DNA of 64,000 nucleotides, from assembly GCA_022494885.1 (NCBI GenBank), contig JAGVSM010001309.1:124001-188000 (forward strand). The letters run 5' to 3'. How positions within the stretch are numbered: position 1 is the first letter of the stretch; the number at the start of each line of letters is the position of its first letter. The DNA comes from Micrasema longulum. Lineage: Eukaryota > Arthropoda > Insecta > Trichoptera > Brachycentridae. Positions 33,066-44,254 of the stretch are shown piece by piece. The notes beneath the pieces were generated by a model, which did no database searches, had not been told where the DNA came from, and saw nothing but the letters and a program-made list of their open reading frames with translations. A program made the translations under genes and the position numbers.

Positions 33066-33660
33066 TTGTATCAAATAAGGATGACAGGAATGGTTGACTG
33101 TACAGAGTTGCTTGGTTTAATAACAATACATGTGCCAGCCAGGATTTGTAGACGGTACCACCTGTTTCATGTACCAATAAGTAAAACATTGTATGTTAAA
33201 AATGCTTTTTTTCGTAGAACTTTTTCAGTGTACAATACAAAATTTACAAATATAGATTACACAAACATCACTCTGTCAGGTTTAAAATTTACACTAAAAA
33301 TGCATTATGTAACTTAGTAGACATTATAATAATAAATATGTACATCTCCCTTCCCTTCCTTATACTCTCTTCAAGCATTCTTGTCCTAATCCCGCCCAAT
33401 TTACAGTAACTCAATGTTCTTAAAATAAATATTAAAAAGTTTTTTGATTATTAAGTACATGAAAATAACATTTTTATATGAATTAATTATATGTATTTAT
33501 TTGATATGTAATATATTTTCTTTACTAACTTTGTATACTATGTGGAAATCTGTTATTAGTTCTGAGTTTATACACTATATCTGTTTGTTTACTATAAATA
33601 TGTTTGTAGAACTGTTAATTTCCCAAATAAAATTAAATAAAATAAGATATACCATGAATT
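33066..33660 (+). pseudogene. Jockey/CR1-like LINE, reverse transcriptase C-terminus and 3' UTR
   Basis: The 83-codon frame (33066-33317) has the layout of the last part of Jockey/CR1-type RTs: CTELLGLITIHVPARICR, LFHVPISKTLYVKNAFFRRT, then TNITLSGLKFTLK. The 3' region is AT-rich with a C-rich patch and ends near 33645 in an AATAAAATTAAATAAAATAAG run that looks like a retroposon tail. Catalytic domain absent (5' truncation). Confidence 0.6.
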
Positions 33661-34154
33661 AAGAGTTAAAGATGCAATCGTAAAACGAAGGATATAATTA
33701 GGTGCTAAGTAAATAATGCCCTAAATTTCTACATACATGGACTCACATTTTGCAATTCACAGTACTTAACGTAAACAATGAGATGCAATAATTATGTACG
33801 TATGCCTCGTCGACTTGCGTCCCCAGATTGACTCAAGCAATTTGTATGGTGCTACAAATCTATAAGTAAGCGGAACATGATATCGATTATTAGTTTGTCA
33901 AATAACAGTTCAAGTGCACGTGATTTTCGGACGCATTACCCTTTACATACGCATACCTAATACATGTATGCATGTGAATGTAGTACGCCGAGTAACTAAC
34001 TGCCGCCGCCTTATGTGTACTGAGTATACTTCGTGCGCGGACAGGGCCCGGTCGAGGGGTTATGTTGCCGCATCCAAAGTATTCAAAAATTCAATTAAAA
34101 TTTATAGCAAAAAATGCAAAAGCTCATTTTAATGTTAGATTTTTAAACAGTAAA
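33661..34154. other. Unassigned spacer
   Basis: No recognised repeat. The short plus-strand frame 33914-34132 resembles nothing known. Confidence 0.3.
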
Positions 34155-34980
34155 GAACAAATGGGTGGTGTTCTACGAAAATGCATCAAGCCACGCTAAC
34201 CTCAAACTGAGATAATATATGTTTTGATCACTGGCGGCTCCTGACCGAAAATATGGGCAGTGCATTTCTTTACATTTTGTAAACTTTTATATTAAGTTCA
34301 ATAATATTATAACAATATGACAGGTCTGACGTGATAAACGGGCAATAGTATGACAGATGACAACCCGCGCATCGGAACACGGAACGCTAAATTCGCCTAA
34401 CATTATACGCACGTTGTAGGATACTAAATCAACTAAATTCTTAATAATATCATGTCATTACGCATGTTCAAAGTGACATTGTAAACCAACTTCAAACTTC
34501 AAATCTAAGCATGCGTTGGCAATGCCCGGAGTATGTATATGACCTTCTCCCTCTAACGCACGATTCACCGGTATAAAGCGTTGTCTATCTCGCTCAAATG
34601 ACCATCTTAGGAGAAATGAAATATTTCATACAAATTCAGGGTAAAGAATTGTGCAAAACAGAACATGCACAGGGATGATTGCGCATGCGTAGACAAGATG
34701 AGAAAATCGTCCGCTAGAGTCGATCTCGCTAGATCTTTCGGCGCTAGTATTGAATATTATGGTGTTTACGTGTATAATATTGCACCGAATCCCTGTTTCT
34801 TTCTACCTACTTATAACATAGTTTTACTATTAATAAAATTAATAATTTATTTCCAAATATTTTACATGGCAGTGCACTGCACTTATGCACATACTAAGGA
34901 ACCGCCTCTGGTTTTGATGTAGGCTCATTTTTCAAAATCACGATAATTAATTTAGCTTGGATGTTATTACTCTAATTCTT
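34155..34980 (+). repeat. Dispersed repeat family G, split by a hAT element
   Basis: 34155-34228 (GGGTGGTGTT, CTCAAACTGAGATAAT) and 34919-34980 (GCTCATTTTTCAAAATCACG, ATTTAGCTTGG) together reproduce positions 9-124 of the window without the intervening 690 bases, so the hAT insertion is younger than the repeat. Confidence 0.7.
34221..34918. mobile_element. hAT non-autonomous element with 8-bp target duplication
   Basis: The element is 34229-34910 (682 bp). The left end CACTGGCGGCTCCTGACC and the reverse-complemented right end CAGAGGCGGTTCCTTAGT match at 11 of the first 14 positions. GTTTTGAT flanks both sides exactly (34221-34228 and 34911-34918). The empty site is shown by the family G copy at the start of the window. 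No transposase is encoded. Confidence 0.85.
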
Positions 34981-34987
34981 AGAGGTA

Positions 34988-35240
34988 GGGCTCAGTGCTA
35001 TGCTTTAAGCTCCTGACGTCACTGCGACCTGTGAAGATCTTTTGTCACGAGTTCCCGTGAATAGTTTTCGCCTTCCAAGCCTAAGTCTATAATGAACCTG
35101 GCTACTATGTAGAAGGCGAGAGTTCTCATTTTGCTAAATCTCCTCCTCCAAGCCTAGATCCGTAAAGTTTCGAGGAAGGGGTCGAGCTCTTTAAAATCCT
35201 CAGGTTTAATCAGCAGCTCTCGGGCTTCTTTTATTATGTA
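34988..35240 (+). repeat. Dispersed repeat family F
   Basis: Second copy of the family at 26378-26575, with shared CAGTGCTATG, GACGTCACTGCGACCTGTG, TTCGCCTTCCAAGCC and AAAATCCTCAGG. It has an internal near-duplication of the TCC.CCTCCAAGCCTAGAT motif. Confidence 0.55.
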
Positions 35241-35289
35241 CATCACATTCCGCCGCTCACTCCTCGCGGCATGTTTGCGACTTTTTTTT

Positions 35290-35540
35290 TACATTAAACC
35301 ATACCGCATTGATGCATCAGCCACCGTATTCACCGAACTTAATCCTCTAGGATTTTTTCTGTTCCCAAAGATAAAGAGGACTATAAAAGGACAACGTTTC
35401 GTGAGTACAGAGGAGATAAAAACCAAATCGCTGACGGAACTGAAGGTCATACCGAAAAGTGCATTCCAGAAACTGAATCATCTCCAATGATGATTATTTT
35501 GAAGGAAAAAGTATTAAAATTAAGGAACAAACAATGCTTT
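35290..35540 (+). pseudogene. Mariner transposase C-terminal fragment
   Basis: The translation LNPLGFFLFPKIKRTIKGQR, then STEEIKTKSLTELKVIPKSAFQK, corresponds to the end of mariner transposases of the 'LAPSDFFLFPKLK' type. The third catalytic Asp (in PSDFFLF) is replaced here by Gly (PLGFFLF). Preceded by a degenerated HPPYSP-like stretch. Everything upstream is missing. Confidence 0.75.
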
Positions 35541-35639
35541 TATGTGTATTTGTTAATTAATCTTCAAGAATGTGGAAGATTGGTGTTTTATTTTTTTTAT
35601 TTATTATTTTAGAGACATCAAATTGACACAATAAAATAT

Positions 35640-35970
35640 TTTTTTATCATTTTATCAGCGCTTTGATTGATTGTTTAAAGTTTTGCTATTTATAAATTAG
35701 TCCGCGTGTGATGTCACAAGTTTTCTTGGGTGAGTTCTGCTGATTGGTAAATTGGCTAACCGTGAACCTAGACCCTAAATCTATCACAACACTATCATTG
35801 ATTGATTTCGAAGAACTAGTGAAGTCGTTCAAAGTAGCTCGTTTTTTTATTAATCATTTTTATTATTTTTTTCATGCATTTTCAAAAAATTCACGGTACG
35901 ATTTAATGCTCTAACCTTTACCGCGCGTAAGAAAACATTTTTGAAATCTTATTTTCCGTTACACTGAACT
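35640..35970 (+). repeat. Dispersed repeat family D
   Basis: It contains ATCAGCGCTTTGATTG, CCGCGTGTGATGTCACAAG, AGTGAAGTCGTTCAAAGTAG, ACGGTACGATTTAATGCTC and TTACCGCGCGTAAGAAAAC. The orientation is opposite to the copies at 27.3-27.8 and 58.75-59.06 kb. No coding. Confidence 0.65.
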
Positions 35971-35974
35971 TCCT

Positions 35975-36735
35975 TATTAAAAGATCATATAAATAAATAT
36001 ATACGGTGTGCGTGAGACTTCTAAAAAAGTTAGGTTCTTGTGTTTGGCAATTTTGGCTGTTTATTTTTTACCTTTATCTGCATCTGGTTGTGCATAAGGT
36101 ACTGTATTGCCAAATTTATTGTGAAGATAATATGATGGTTATTATATTTTAAGTTTCGAAACTCACATTTTGGTTCTTCCATATATTTATCAGAATATCC
36201 ATATAATAAGAGATATAAAAAATAAAATACTTTTAACAGATGTTCTGTATCTTAACGTTTAGATTTTAAAATTATACATTTAATAAAACGCATCGCTAAC
36301 TTGATGTATGTAGGTTAGAACACAAACAATCCAGTTAATAAATGCAGTAAACAAAAATAGAAACTAAATTTATTTTCCTTATAATTAAAGTTACGTAATA
36401 CTTATTCCACCTCTGGTCGCAATAACCATACAATGTACCAGCTACGTGCATGATAAACGCTTTTAATTGTGTTAATTATTTCAGTCACATTTGGACACAC
36501 AAAATCACTAAAAATACATACAAAATTGAATTAAAAAACTTTGAAATAATAGTCCCTTTTTTACCTCCCTACCCAATGACGCATAATAAAAAAACAAGTT
36601 TTTCCATTACTTGCCGCATCTCATACTAAGTTAATATTGCATTGCCTTCAACAATTCAAAATAAAGAGATAGCAAATCACTAGAAGTATGTCTGGAATGG
36701 AATCTTTTTGTGTCAAATATGTTCTTTGATCATAA
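35975..36735. other. Spacer with a short SINE B remnant
   Basis: 36070-36115 (CTTTATCTGCATCTGGTTGTGCATAAGGTACTG, in pieces) resembles the tail-proximal part of SINE B on the minus strand. The rest is unassigned. Confidence 0.35.
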
Positions 36736-36739
36736 AGAA

Positions 36740-38240
36740 CCATCCACCAGTATACGTGGGAGAGAGGAAATGAAAGATCTATTATCGACTATGTAGTCAT
36801 TGATTCTAGATTGAGGCCTGTGACAGTTGATATGCGGGTGTACAGAGGAGCCGAAATGGAAACAGATCACTTCTTGGTGGTATCAAGAGTAATCTTGTTT
36901 CAAGGATGGCGGTCCAAGACCCGCAAAATGCAGGCGCCTTCTGGAGTCAAAGTTGAAAAACTCCAAAATGATTGCATAAAAGATAAATTTGAAAGGGCCG
37001 CAAATCTTAGACTGATTGATGAATGTGTGGAAAATATTGAGTATTGATGCAATTTGGGAATGTTTGAAAAATGGTATGTGTGAATCTACGATGGAAGTAT
37101 GCGGTATAATGAAACAAGGAAGAAAAAAAGGTGATGCTTGGTGGGACGATGGAATAAAAAAAATAGTGCAAGAAAAGAAGGAAGCATGGTTAAATCTGCT
37201 GACAGTGAATAAAGCGATTGGTAGTAGGTATGCAGAACTAAAAAGCATATATAATAAATGTAAGAAGAGAGTGAAACAAGGTGTGTGTGAACGAAAGAAA
37301 TTTTTGCGAAAAAAAGAGGGAATCAGAATGACCGAGAACTTCCAAGAAAATATAAAGATATTCTGGCAAGCGGTGAAAAATTCCCGAAACAGTAATGAAA
37401 GTGGATGTATGACAGCTATAAAAGGAAAAGATGGGAAAATGGTGACGAATGATGAGTGGAATAAATACAAGATGGAAGGAATACTTCGAGGAGGTGAATG
37501 AAACACATACAGGAAATATAAGCACTGCAGCACCTTTTCGTCAATGTCGATAAATTGAATGTGATGGTTTTGGAAAGAAATGAAAGTATGACTAAATGTG
37601 AAATCACTGTGAATGGAGTTATACTAAAACAAGTATAGGAATTTGTGTATCTGGGAAGTATGGTCACTAGGGATGGAATGACTGAGAAAGATATTGAAAG
37701 GAGGGTGAGTGCCGGGAACAGAGGGAAAGGTGCACTTAAATCGACCTTGGCAAACAAATGCTTGTCACAAGAGGCAAAATTGGCAGTTCACAACGGAGTC
37801 CTGGTCCCGTCCCTAATGTATGGGAGCGAAGTATGGACTTGGAAAAACAGGGATGAAAGTAGGCTTAATGCTGTTGAAATGCGATCTCTCAGGCGAATGT
37901 GAGGTAAAACTATGTACGATAGATGCACAAATGTTGAGATCCGTACATTATGTAAGGCTGAGACAAGCATTATCGACAAAATCAAGAAAGGAGCTGAGAA
38001 CGGCTAAGAATATTTACAATGCGAATTTTGATGGATGCAGAAATGAGGAAGACCGAGAAAGACATGACATGACCAAATCCAACAAATACTTAAAGATGGA
38101 CATGTCAAAAGTCGGAATAATCGACGCGCGTGCTTGAGAAGATGTATGAATGTAGAGGAAGCGAGATCTGTATGCAAAGATAGAGTGTTGTGGCGTTCTA
38201 TCCTCTCTGCCTACCCTTACGGGGAAACGGCGTGATGTTT
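36740..38240 (+). pseudogene. LINE lineage 1, deleted copy (endonuclease end plus RT C-terminus)
   Basis: The start gives YTWERGNERSIIDYVVIDSR and TDHFLVVSRV, the end of the apurinic-type endonuclease domain including its catalytic D-H pair. An open stretch follows (37016-37501, 161 codons) with GRKKGDAWWDDGIKKIV, typical of the linker before the RT. Near 37500-37540 the copy jumps straight to NVDKLNVMVLERNESMTKCE, which in the copy at 48229-49389 lies after YADD, so the palm with its catalytic motif is deleted. The C-terminal part (YLGSMVTRDGMTEKDIERRV to WRSILSAYPYGETA) carries several stops and frameshifts. Confidence 0.85.
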
Positions 38241-38249
38241 TTGTTTTGC

Positions 38250-39350
38250 AAATCACGATACACATGTTAACATTAGGTAATATGCAAAATACACAAATAT
38301 ACTAATTTTTTTGTTACTATTTCGTGTTACTCATTGCCATAGCTACGACATTTTTAAAAGTAATTTTTAATTTTATTTTTTATGTGTTTGAAAGTTGTGA
38401 AAATGGACTTTAAAGTCTAACTTATTTTGTAATTTTTTCAATTTCATATTAATTGTATTTTTTTTTGCATTTTTGAAACATAGACAAGAATAGTAAAAAT
38501 ACGTGCTTAATTCAAATTAGTCTCATGTTTAAAATCATTTTTTTATTACAAGAAGTATATTTTAAAACTATTCCTTATTTTAAAAAATACCGTTTTAAAC
38601 TAAAATTTAACGTAGTAATGCAGAAAGCAGCCAGTTCACAATTTGAAAAAAAGTCAACATTGGTGTTGTCGAATGCAGTAAGATCAATTCTACGTTTTGC
38701 TAAAAACAACCAGACCATTTTCATACAAAAAACTGTAATAATCACCTTGTGAAAATAGTTTTGATTACAAAATCAATATTTCTTCATTTGCAAAGAACAC
38801 CCACAGCAGTAAAAAAATCTTACGGCACTTTGAAAATCATAAAACCTGGTCAAATATATAATAAGATTCCTGTTTGCAAAATTAAAAAAACTAATCTTTT
38901 CATAGTTTATCATTTGCTCAATTTAAAAACATTCTAACTGCTGGCCAGATTTGATTACTCAGTTTTTTCACAGAGTGCTATTTTTTTATTTTTTAAAAAA
39001 TTATATACGCCTCCACTTGTTTGCTAGTGATTTTGGCTCTTAGAAACAAGAATAAGAAATTAAAAGAATATACGCTACAGTGAACGACAAAAAAAACATA
39101 CCTACGAAAAAATATAATATAATGTGAAGTAGTTAAAATCAGTATGAAAGAGTTATATGACAATAAAATATTATTACCGTCTAAATTAAACGTAAACATA
39201 ACATGAAATTTTGGGCCAAAAATAAAAAGGGACCTTCAATTAGACTTATTATTTAAATGTGTTAAATAATATTAAACAAATTCAACAAAGGTGCTATTAT
39301 CTCAGTTCCATTTTTATATGGCTTGCTGCCTTCTGCATAACTACGTTCAA
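38250..39350. other. Unassigned spacer
   Basis: Two adjacent short plus-strand frames (38525-38752 and 38749-38937) overlap head to tail and have lysine-rich translations. They could be a broken transposase, but I recognise no motif. Confidence 0.3.
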
Positions 39351-39354
39351 TTGT

Positions 39355-39435
39355 AAAATGTCTTTCTCGGCACGGTTTTTCCCAGTCATGCAATTCAAAT
39401 GTATCTTTGCAAAGTATTAAATAAATAAAATATAA
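39355..39435 (+). mobile_element. LINE lineage 3, 3'-UTR tail fragment (family I)
   Basis: TCTCGGCACGGTTTTTCCCAGTCATG and an (AATA)n tail match the tails near 18.5 and 58.6 kb. Confidence 0.45.
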
Positions 39436-39799
39436 TTATCTTCAAGGAAAATAAATTGAAATTTGAATTAATGTTCTTAATCAGTTTTCTTTTAAATATA
39501 TCAAGTTTTCAAACAATTAAATTTTTCTAGCAGAGTCAAGAATAATTTATGCCAGTAAAAGAAAAGGAAAAGTATTGTGCAGCACTTATGCGAGTATTGC
39601 ACTTATGTAAATTTAAATTATATTGATATCTTGAAATTCTGAATCATTCAGTAGTAGTGATTTGTATTTCTTAAAAATAATATAAATTTTGTTGAAGTTC
39701 TTTGGAATACATAAAAAACTGTTGGTACACAGAGTTCATTTAATATTGTATTTGATGCTAAGGTTCTACATAGTATTTTTCTTTACATTTTATTTTAGT

Positions 39800-39930
39800 T
39801 AGCTTAAGTCATAAAACACGCGAAAAGATCAAAATCCACAGAGTTCAAAGCGCTGCTGAAGTCGAGTACTGTTATCAAGGTTAGCATTTTGTTATTCATT
39901 GTGTATCTTATGTCATCTGTAACATTGATT
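39800..39930 (-). pseudogene. LINE reverse transcriptase fragment, motif A region
   Basis: The minus strand reads ALINVTDDIRYTMNNKMLTL, then VLDFSSALNSVDFDLF. The LDFS-A-.-VDFDLF pattern is RT motif A (catalytic Asp in LDFS) of Jockey/CR1-type elements. Only about 40 codons. Confidence 0.6.
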
Positions 39931-39989
39931 AAAGCAATACTATAAATGAGGAAATAATAAGGCTGCCATTTGAAAAAAAAGCAGAATCC

Positions 39990-40180
39990 CAAAATTGCAT
40001 TACACAAAAAGGCTTGAAAATGTATGAAGAGATGCCTGAATGCATGAAGAATGAAAAGAGTTTGAATATATTTTGTTTGCTGTAAAATAATTTAAATAGA
40101 TATGTAAGTGAAGTAAGTTTAAATATTAGTTTGAATACTATGTAATATAAGCGAACTTAAGAAATAAAAATAATAAAAAA
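39990..40180 (+). mobile_element. LINE 3' end fragment
   Basis: GLKMYEEMPECMKNEKSLNIF followed by a stop matches the usual 'G..LYN.LP..IK....L..FK' closing segment of Jockey/CR1 RTs. It ends in an AATAAAAATAATAAAAAAAG run. Orientation opposite to the adjacent motif A fragment. Confidence 0.5.
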
Positions 40181-40679
40181 AGAATAATGATTTACGTTCA
40201 CTCCTACATAACGTTTACTGTTAATGCCAAATTGCACGCTCGAATGATATGGCATGTATCATCGTGTGATTACCATTAAGTAAGGCATCAGTAAGCTTTA
40301 GTATCGAATACTGAAGACCACGTGCGGGAAATGATACACCTATAATGATACCAATTACCATACATTCTCAATGACAAATGCAACGATCATTAGTTTATGT
40401 CCCAACTTCATGATGTGGCTCCTATAATGATACAAGAAAATCACGAGAGAGGGTCAAGGAATAACCGTTTTGCTCAATTTTATTTTAAACTTCAATTTGT
40501 TAACAGAAATAATGGCACGTTTTATTTAAATAAACAACTAAATATGTTTATTCCTAATGCATTTTAAAATTGTTAAAAAAAACATCGTCATCATCAAACC
40601 GTAATCCGCAAATAATTTTTATTTATTTACAACATTACAACAAAGAAGTTCACTGCTTTTAAAAAAATAAATGTTTATT

Positions 40680-41010
40680 GACTATTAAACTAATCCAGAT
40701 TTTTTTTATTTTTGTATATCGTATATTTTTGTATTTCTGAAATAACTCCGCGTGTGACGTCAGAGGTTCTTCTTTGTAAGTTCTTCCGATCGGTTCGTTT
40801 AAGGTAAGCAAACCAGATATCCTTCACAGCTCTCATACCATTGGTTGATTCATATGAATCAGTGAAGTCGTTCAAAGTAGTGCGTTTTTATTCAATTTGT
40901 TTTTTTTTCCTTACATTTTCAAGAAATTTTGCCGTACAATTTAATGCTCTATTTTTTACCGCGCGCAAGAAATTTTTGATATCCAATTTCCCGTAGGCGT
41001 AGGGCTGAAG
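40680..41010 (+). repeat. Dispersed repeat family D
   Basis: Same order as 35640-35970: CCGCGTGTGACGTCAGAGG, CATTGGTTGATTCATATGAATC, AGTGAAGTCGTTCAAAGTAG, GCCGTACAATTTAATGCTC, TTACCGCGCGCAAG. One of the better preserved copies. It carries the palindrome TTCATATGAA in its middle. Confidence 0.7.
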
Positions 41011-41139
41011 TTCCTCACAAGTACGAGTATTTACTAATATTGACACTTACTTTTATCATGTACCTATTTACAACATCTTATGGTAAACATAACATTTATT
41101 TTTAGATTCATTTAAACTCTCTTCATTCTTTATACATGC

Positions 41140-41295
41140 AGGTATCTCGTCATAATGGTGCATATGACAAAGCATTGGAAAAATACGTGCAGTGAATCTA
41201 GATCATGTGTTACAGGAAGGTAAAGTGATCAGTCTTATGCTTCGGGTGCCAGTACAAAGAAAGTAAAATATTGCAGTCAAAATGCTACTTCCACA
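41140..41295 (-). mobile_element. SINE family B, partial
   Basis: TAATGGTGCATATGACAAAGC, GATCAGTCTTATGCTTCGGG and TGCCAGTACA follow the minus-strand body. The tRNA head is missing. Confidence 0.55.
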
Positions 41296-41679
41296 TACCC
41301 GAAAACCGTTTGTAAGACCGTGGATCTTCCTATAGGTATCATTCATACAAAAATGTTATGTTTTTTTTATCAATTAACGAGTTACTATTTTAAAAGTTTT
41401 AATTTCATATATCGAAATTTAAGTTGAATTTAACTCAACTACTTTCGCTTGGTATATTTAATATGAAGGACTTTTGTCGGATATTGTCATTTATCCTTAT
41501 GGCCGTATTGCAAACGCAAATGGTAGCAAAAATGGTATTTTTTTGTACCACATTAGGCAATGTCATTTTAGTAATTTTAAAAACTTAATAACGTCAAATT
41601 GGATTATTATTGTCATTATTTTTTAACTTCTTAACTCTGACGCCCTTCATATATGAGTAAATCACCAAATATTATGATA

Positions 41680-42190
41680 ATGCACTAGTTTACATATCAG
41701 AAGATAATTATAATACAGTGATAAATAATATTAATTATGATTTAGGAAATATATCAAAATGGTTGAAAGTAAATAAATTAAAATTAAATTTATCAAAAAC
41801 AAAATATATGAATATTGGGAAAAAATAATACCCCAGAATTATAATATTAATATTGATACTTTGAATATCTGTGGACGAAATAAAGTATCTCAGGGTCTAC
41901 TTGGATAAATATTTGAATTTCAAAACACATTCTCAATATGTAACCAAAAAAATTTTTTTTTAAATTTTATTTCTGGGAAGATTACGAAATGTAATAGATA
42001 TAAAAAATAGTATTCTTATATATAAAACAATAATATGTCCGCACATAAACTAATGTTCTTCCATTTTTTTTTTGTAATGAAGGAGAAATTAAAAATATAC
42101 AAATTATTCAAAATAAGGCGATGAGGATTATACTCAAAGGAAATATCTATTCTCATGTAGAAATAATGCACAAAGAAATTGGCATTCTTT
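41680..42190 (+). pseudogene. LINE lineage 4 reverse transcriptase fragment
   Basis: Broken plus-strand translations NISKWLKVNKLKLNLSKTKYMNIG (in pieces), YLDKYLNFKTHSQYVTKK and IQIIQNKAMRIILKGN match the post-YADD part of an RT (W...N.L.LN..KT and the Q.KA.R.I segment). A related segment occurs at 57410-57570. Extremely AT-rich and full of stops. Confidence 0.6.
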
Positions 42191-42404
42191 AATCATCCAT
42201 ATAGCGCCGCTTATTTAAACGTTCTTAACTACATTAATCTAATCAAGCCACAATTAAAATATTGTTAGTAGGTAGGTACTACGTTTGACAATTTCAACAC
42301 CAAAAGTGAGCAACAAAAAAAAATTGTTTTATAGGGTGGTTTTCGAATTGCAAAATTTTCAGTAAAATATTGCAACATAAAAACCACCTAATAAAAAAAT
42401 ATTT

Positions 42405-42490
42405 CGTGTTAGCCCTCCCAAAAATCGAATCTAGGAATTCAAGCATGGTAGGCGAACGCGCCAAACCGTACCCTACGAGGCGGACTGTTC
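42405..42490 (-). mobile_element. SINE family B, tRNA head only
   Basis: The minus strand shows CCTCGTAGGGTACGG, then CGCGTTCGCCTACCATGC and the B-box remnant TAGATTCGATTTT. Confidence 0.5.
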
Positions 42491-43069
42491 TCCACTTGAT
42501 TTCCTTTTTCAGGATTTTGACCTAAAATTAGTGTCCAGTATTGTGGTTCTATTTCACACACATAACTGTTTGATTCATCCGCCTGGAACAGAAAAATTAT
42601 GATTCGAACTCATAATTTATTGGTTAATAGCATTTTTCTTGGGTTGATTGGTAAAAATCAATTTTCGGATTAATTTATTTAAGTAAAAAATGGATAACAT
42701 TTAACTATTTGCAAATAACTGCCTGAAAAAATTTTTTCTTGATTCGGGATTTTTTTCTAAATGTTGCCATCAAAAAATTCATACAGGGTTTCGTTAGTTT
42801 GTACAAGAATCACAAAGTGTTCGTTCGCGTGTAGCAGAAACGAGAGCGAAATACAATATTGATTGTGTTAAGAGTAAGATAGATATATGGGACACGAATC
42901 AACTCACAAAACGAAAGCATAAAATGCTATGGGATCAGGTTCGCTTTCACGCGGAAACCTAGATGATCGGTCATTAATATATAATGACACTTTATACTTC
43001 AAGTTCTCAAACGCGTAACAATATAGAGTTAGTGCCTATTTTTTTGTTGTTGTATATTTTATACCGTGC

Positions 43070-43240
43070 TTGAGGTCATTAGGTCATTGGGTCGATTCCT
43101 GGAAGGATGGACATGTAATATTAGTTTCAAAGATGGTTCGACACTCCAATATTGTATTATTCCTGCGTTGACACCTGAAGGGAAAGACTGATCACCTTAC
43201 CCTTAATATAATAAAAATTATCTAGATACGCTAGAGTAGG
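43070..43240 (+). mobile_element. SINE family B, diverged copy
   Basis: GGTCATTAGGTCATTGGGTCGATTCC, then CTGCGTTGACACCTGAAGG, GACTGATCACCTTACC and AGATACGCT, in family order. Confidence 0.5.
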
Positions 43241-43394
43241 GAAATATTATGTTTATACTAAAAAAACATGAAATGAAATTAGAAAAATTGATTGTATATT
43301 CGAAATCAATAGTGATATTGTGGAAAACTGTTTTCGCACATTACTTCAAAAAATAAATTATTAATAAATTTGTCCCTACAAAAACCCAACATGT

Positions 43395-43640
43395 TTGGCT
43401 TTGATAATTGTGACGCCAAGATTCGAGACGATGTTCTATTTAATTTTTAAACAAAGTTTAAAATTTACCCTAATCGTGACGTAATAGGGGCGTAACCATT
43501 GCAATGGACTATTTTACGGGAGTTAAAAATAACACGTGTGAAAAAATAAATTATGCTACTAGTAAGCAAAAAAAAATATTTTGTAAAGGTATTTCATAGA
43601 CCCTTATTAATTTGAAATTGTTTTTAAAAATGTGATATTT
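43395..43640 (-). repeat. Dispersed repeat family G
   Basis: Reverse-strand match to positions 395-660 (GTGACGCCAAGATTCGAGACGATGTTCT in pieces, TTGCAATGG, TACTAGTAAGC, AATAAGGGTC on the other strand). Confidence 0.6.
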
Positions 43641-43714
43641 CCCTAATACAAAACCAATGCAATGCCCTATCCACCAATGGGTGCAGATAGTCGGTAAAGA
43701 TGATATCAAAATGT

Positions 43715-43995
43715 TTTTTTCATCATCATTCCCTTTCTGCACCAAATGTGCATATGGCACTGCATTGGCACTGCTTTGGCACACCAATCGCAGCGTATCT
43801 TGATATTTTTTTATTGAATGAAAATAAAATGGTCATTCGTACGCTTTAGATGCTAGTCCAGGGACTATGCTATATTTGAATGTAAAAACTCCTTTTAACT
43901 TAAACATTTCGTGTCAACTATGTCGGAAATCAAACCCGACACCCCTTGCATGGTAAACAAACGCACTGACCACTAGGCCACGAGGCAGACATTTA
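43715..43995 (-). mobile_element. SINE family B, near full length
   Basis: From its (GAT) tail at 43720 to the head GCCTCGTGGCCTAGTGGTCA at about 43990, with a B box (GGTTTGATTTCC). A detached family B tail on the plus strand lies just left of it (43640-43700), making a partial inverted pair. Confidence 0.75.
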
Positions 43996-44254
43996 TCCCG
44001 AGTTGCGTATGTTCAATATATTAATAAGGTTTCAATTGAGTCATGTTTGCTCTTCTGAATGAGAAAAGGGAGAAATATCATATTTATTTTTTATTGTGTC
44101 CATTGAATAGCACCATTAAAATTCCATTTGCTAGGTAAACCTTACCTTCTATCTGAACAGAAAAAAAACAGTTTTATGAATAGTGACTGCTAATAAAAAG
44201 GTCCTATTGGGTATATTATGTTCAATGCCAATGTCAATTGTATTGATAGCAATA

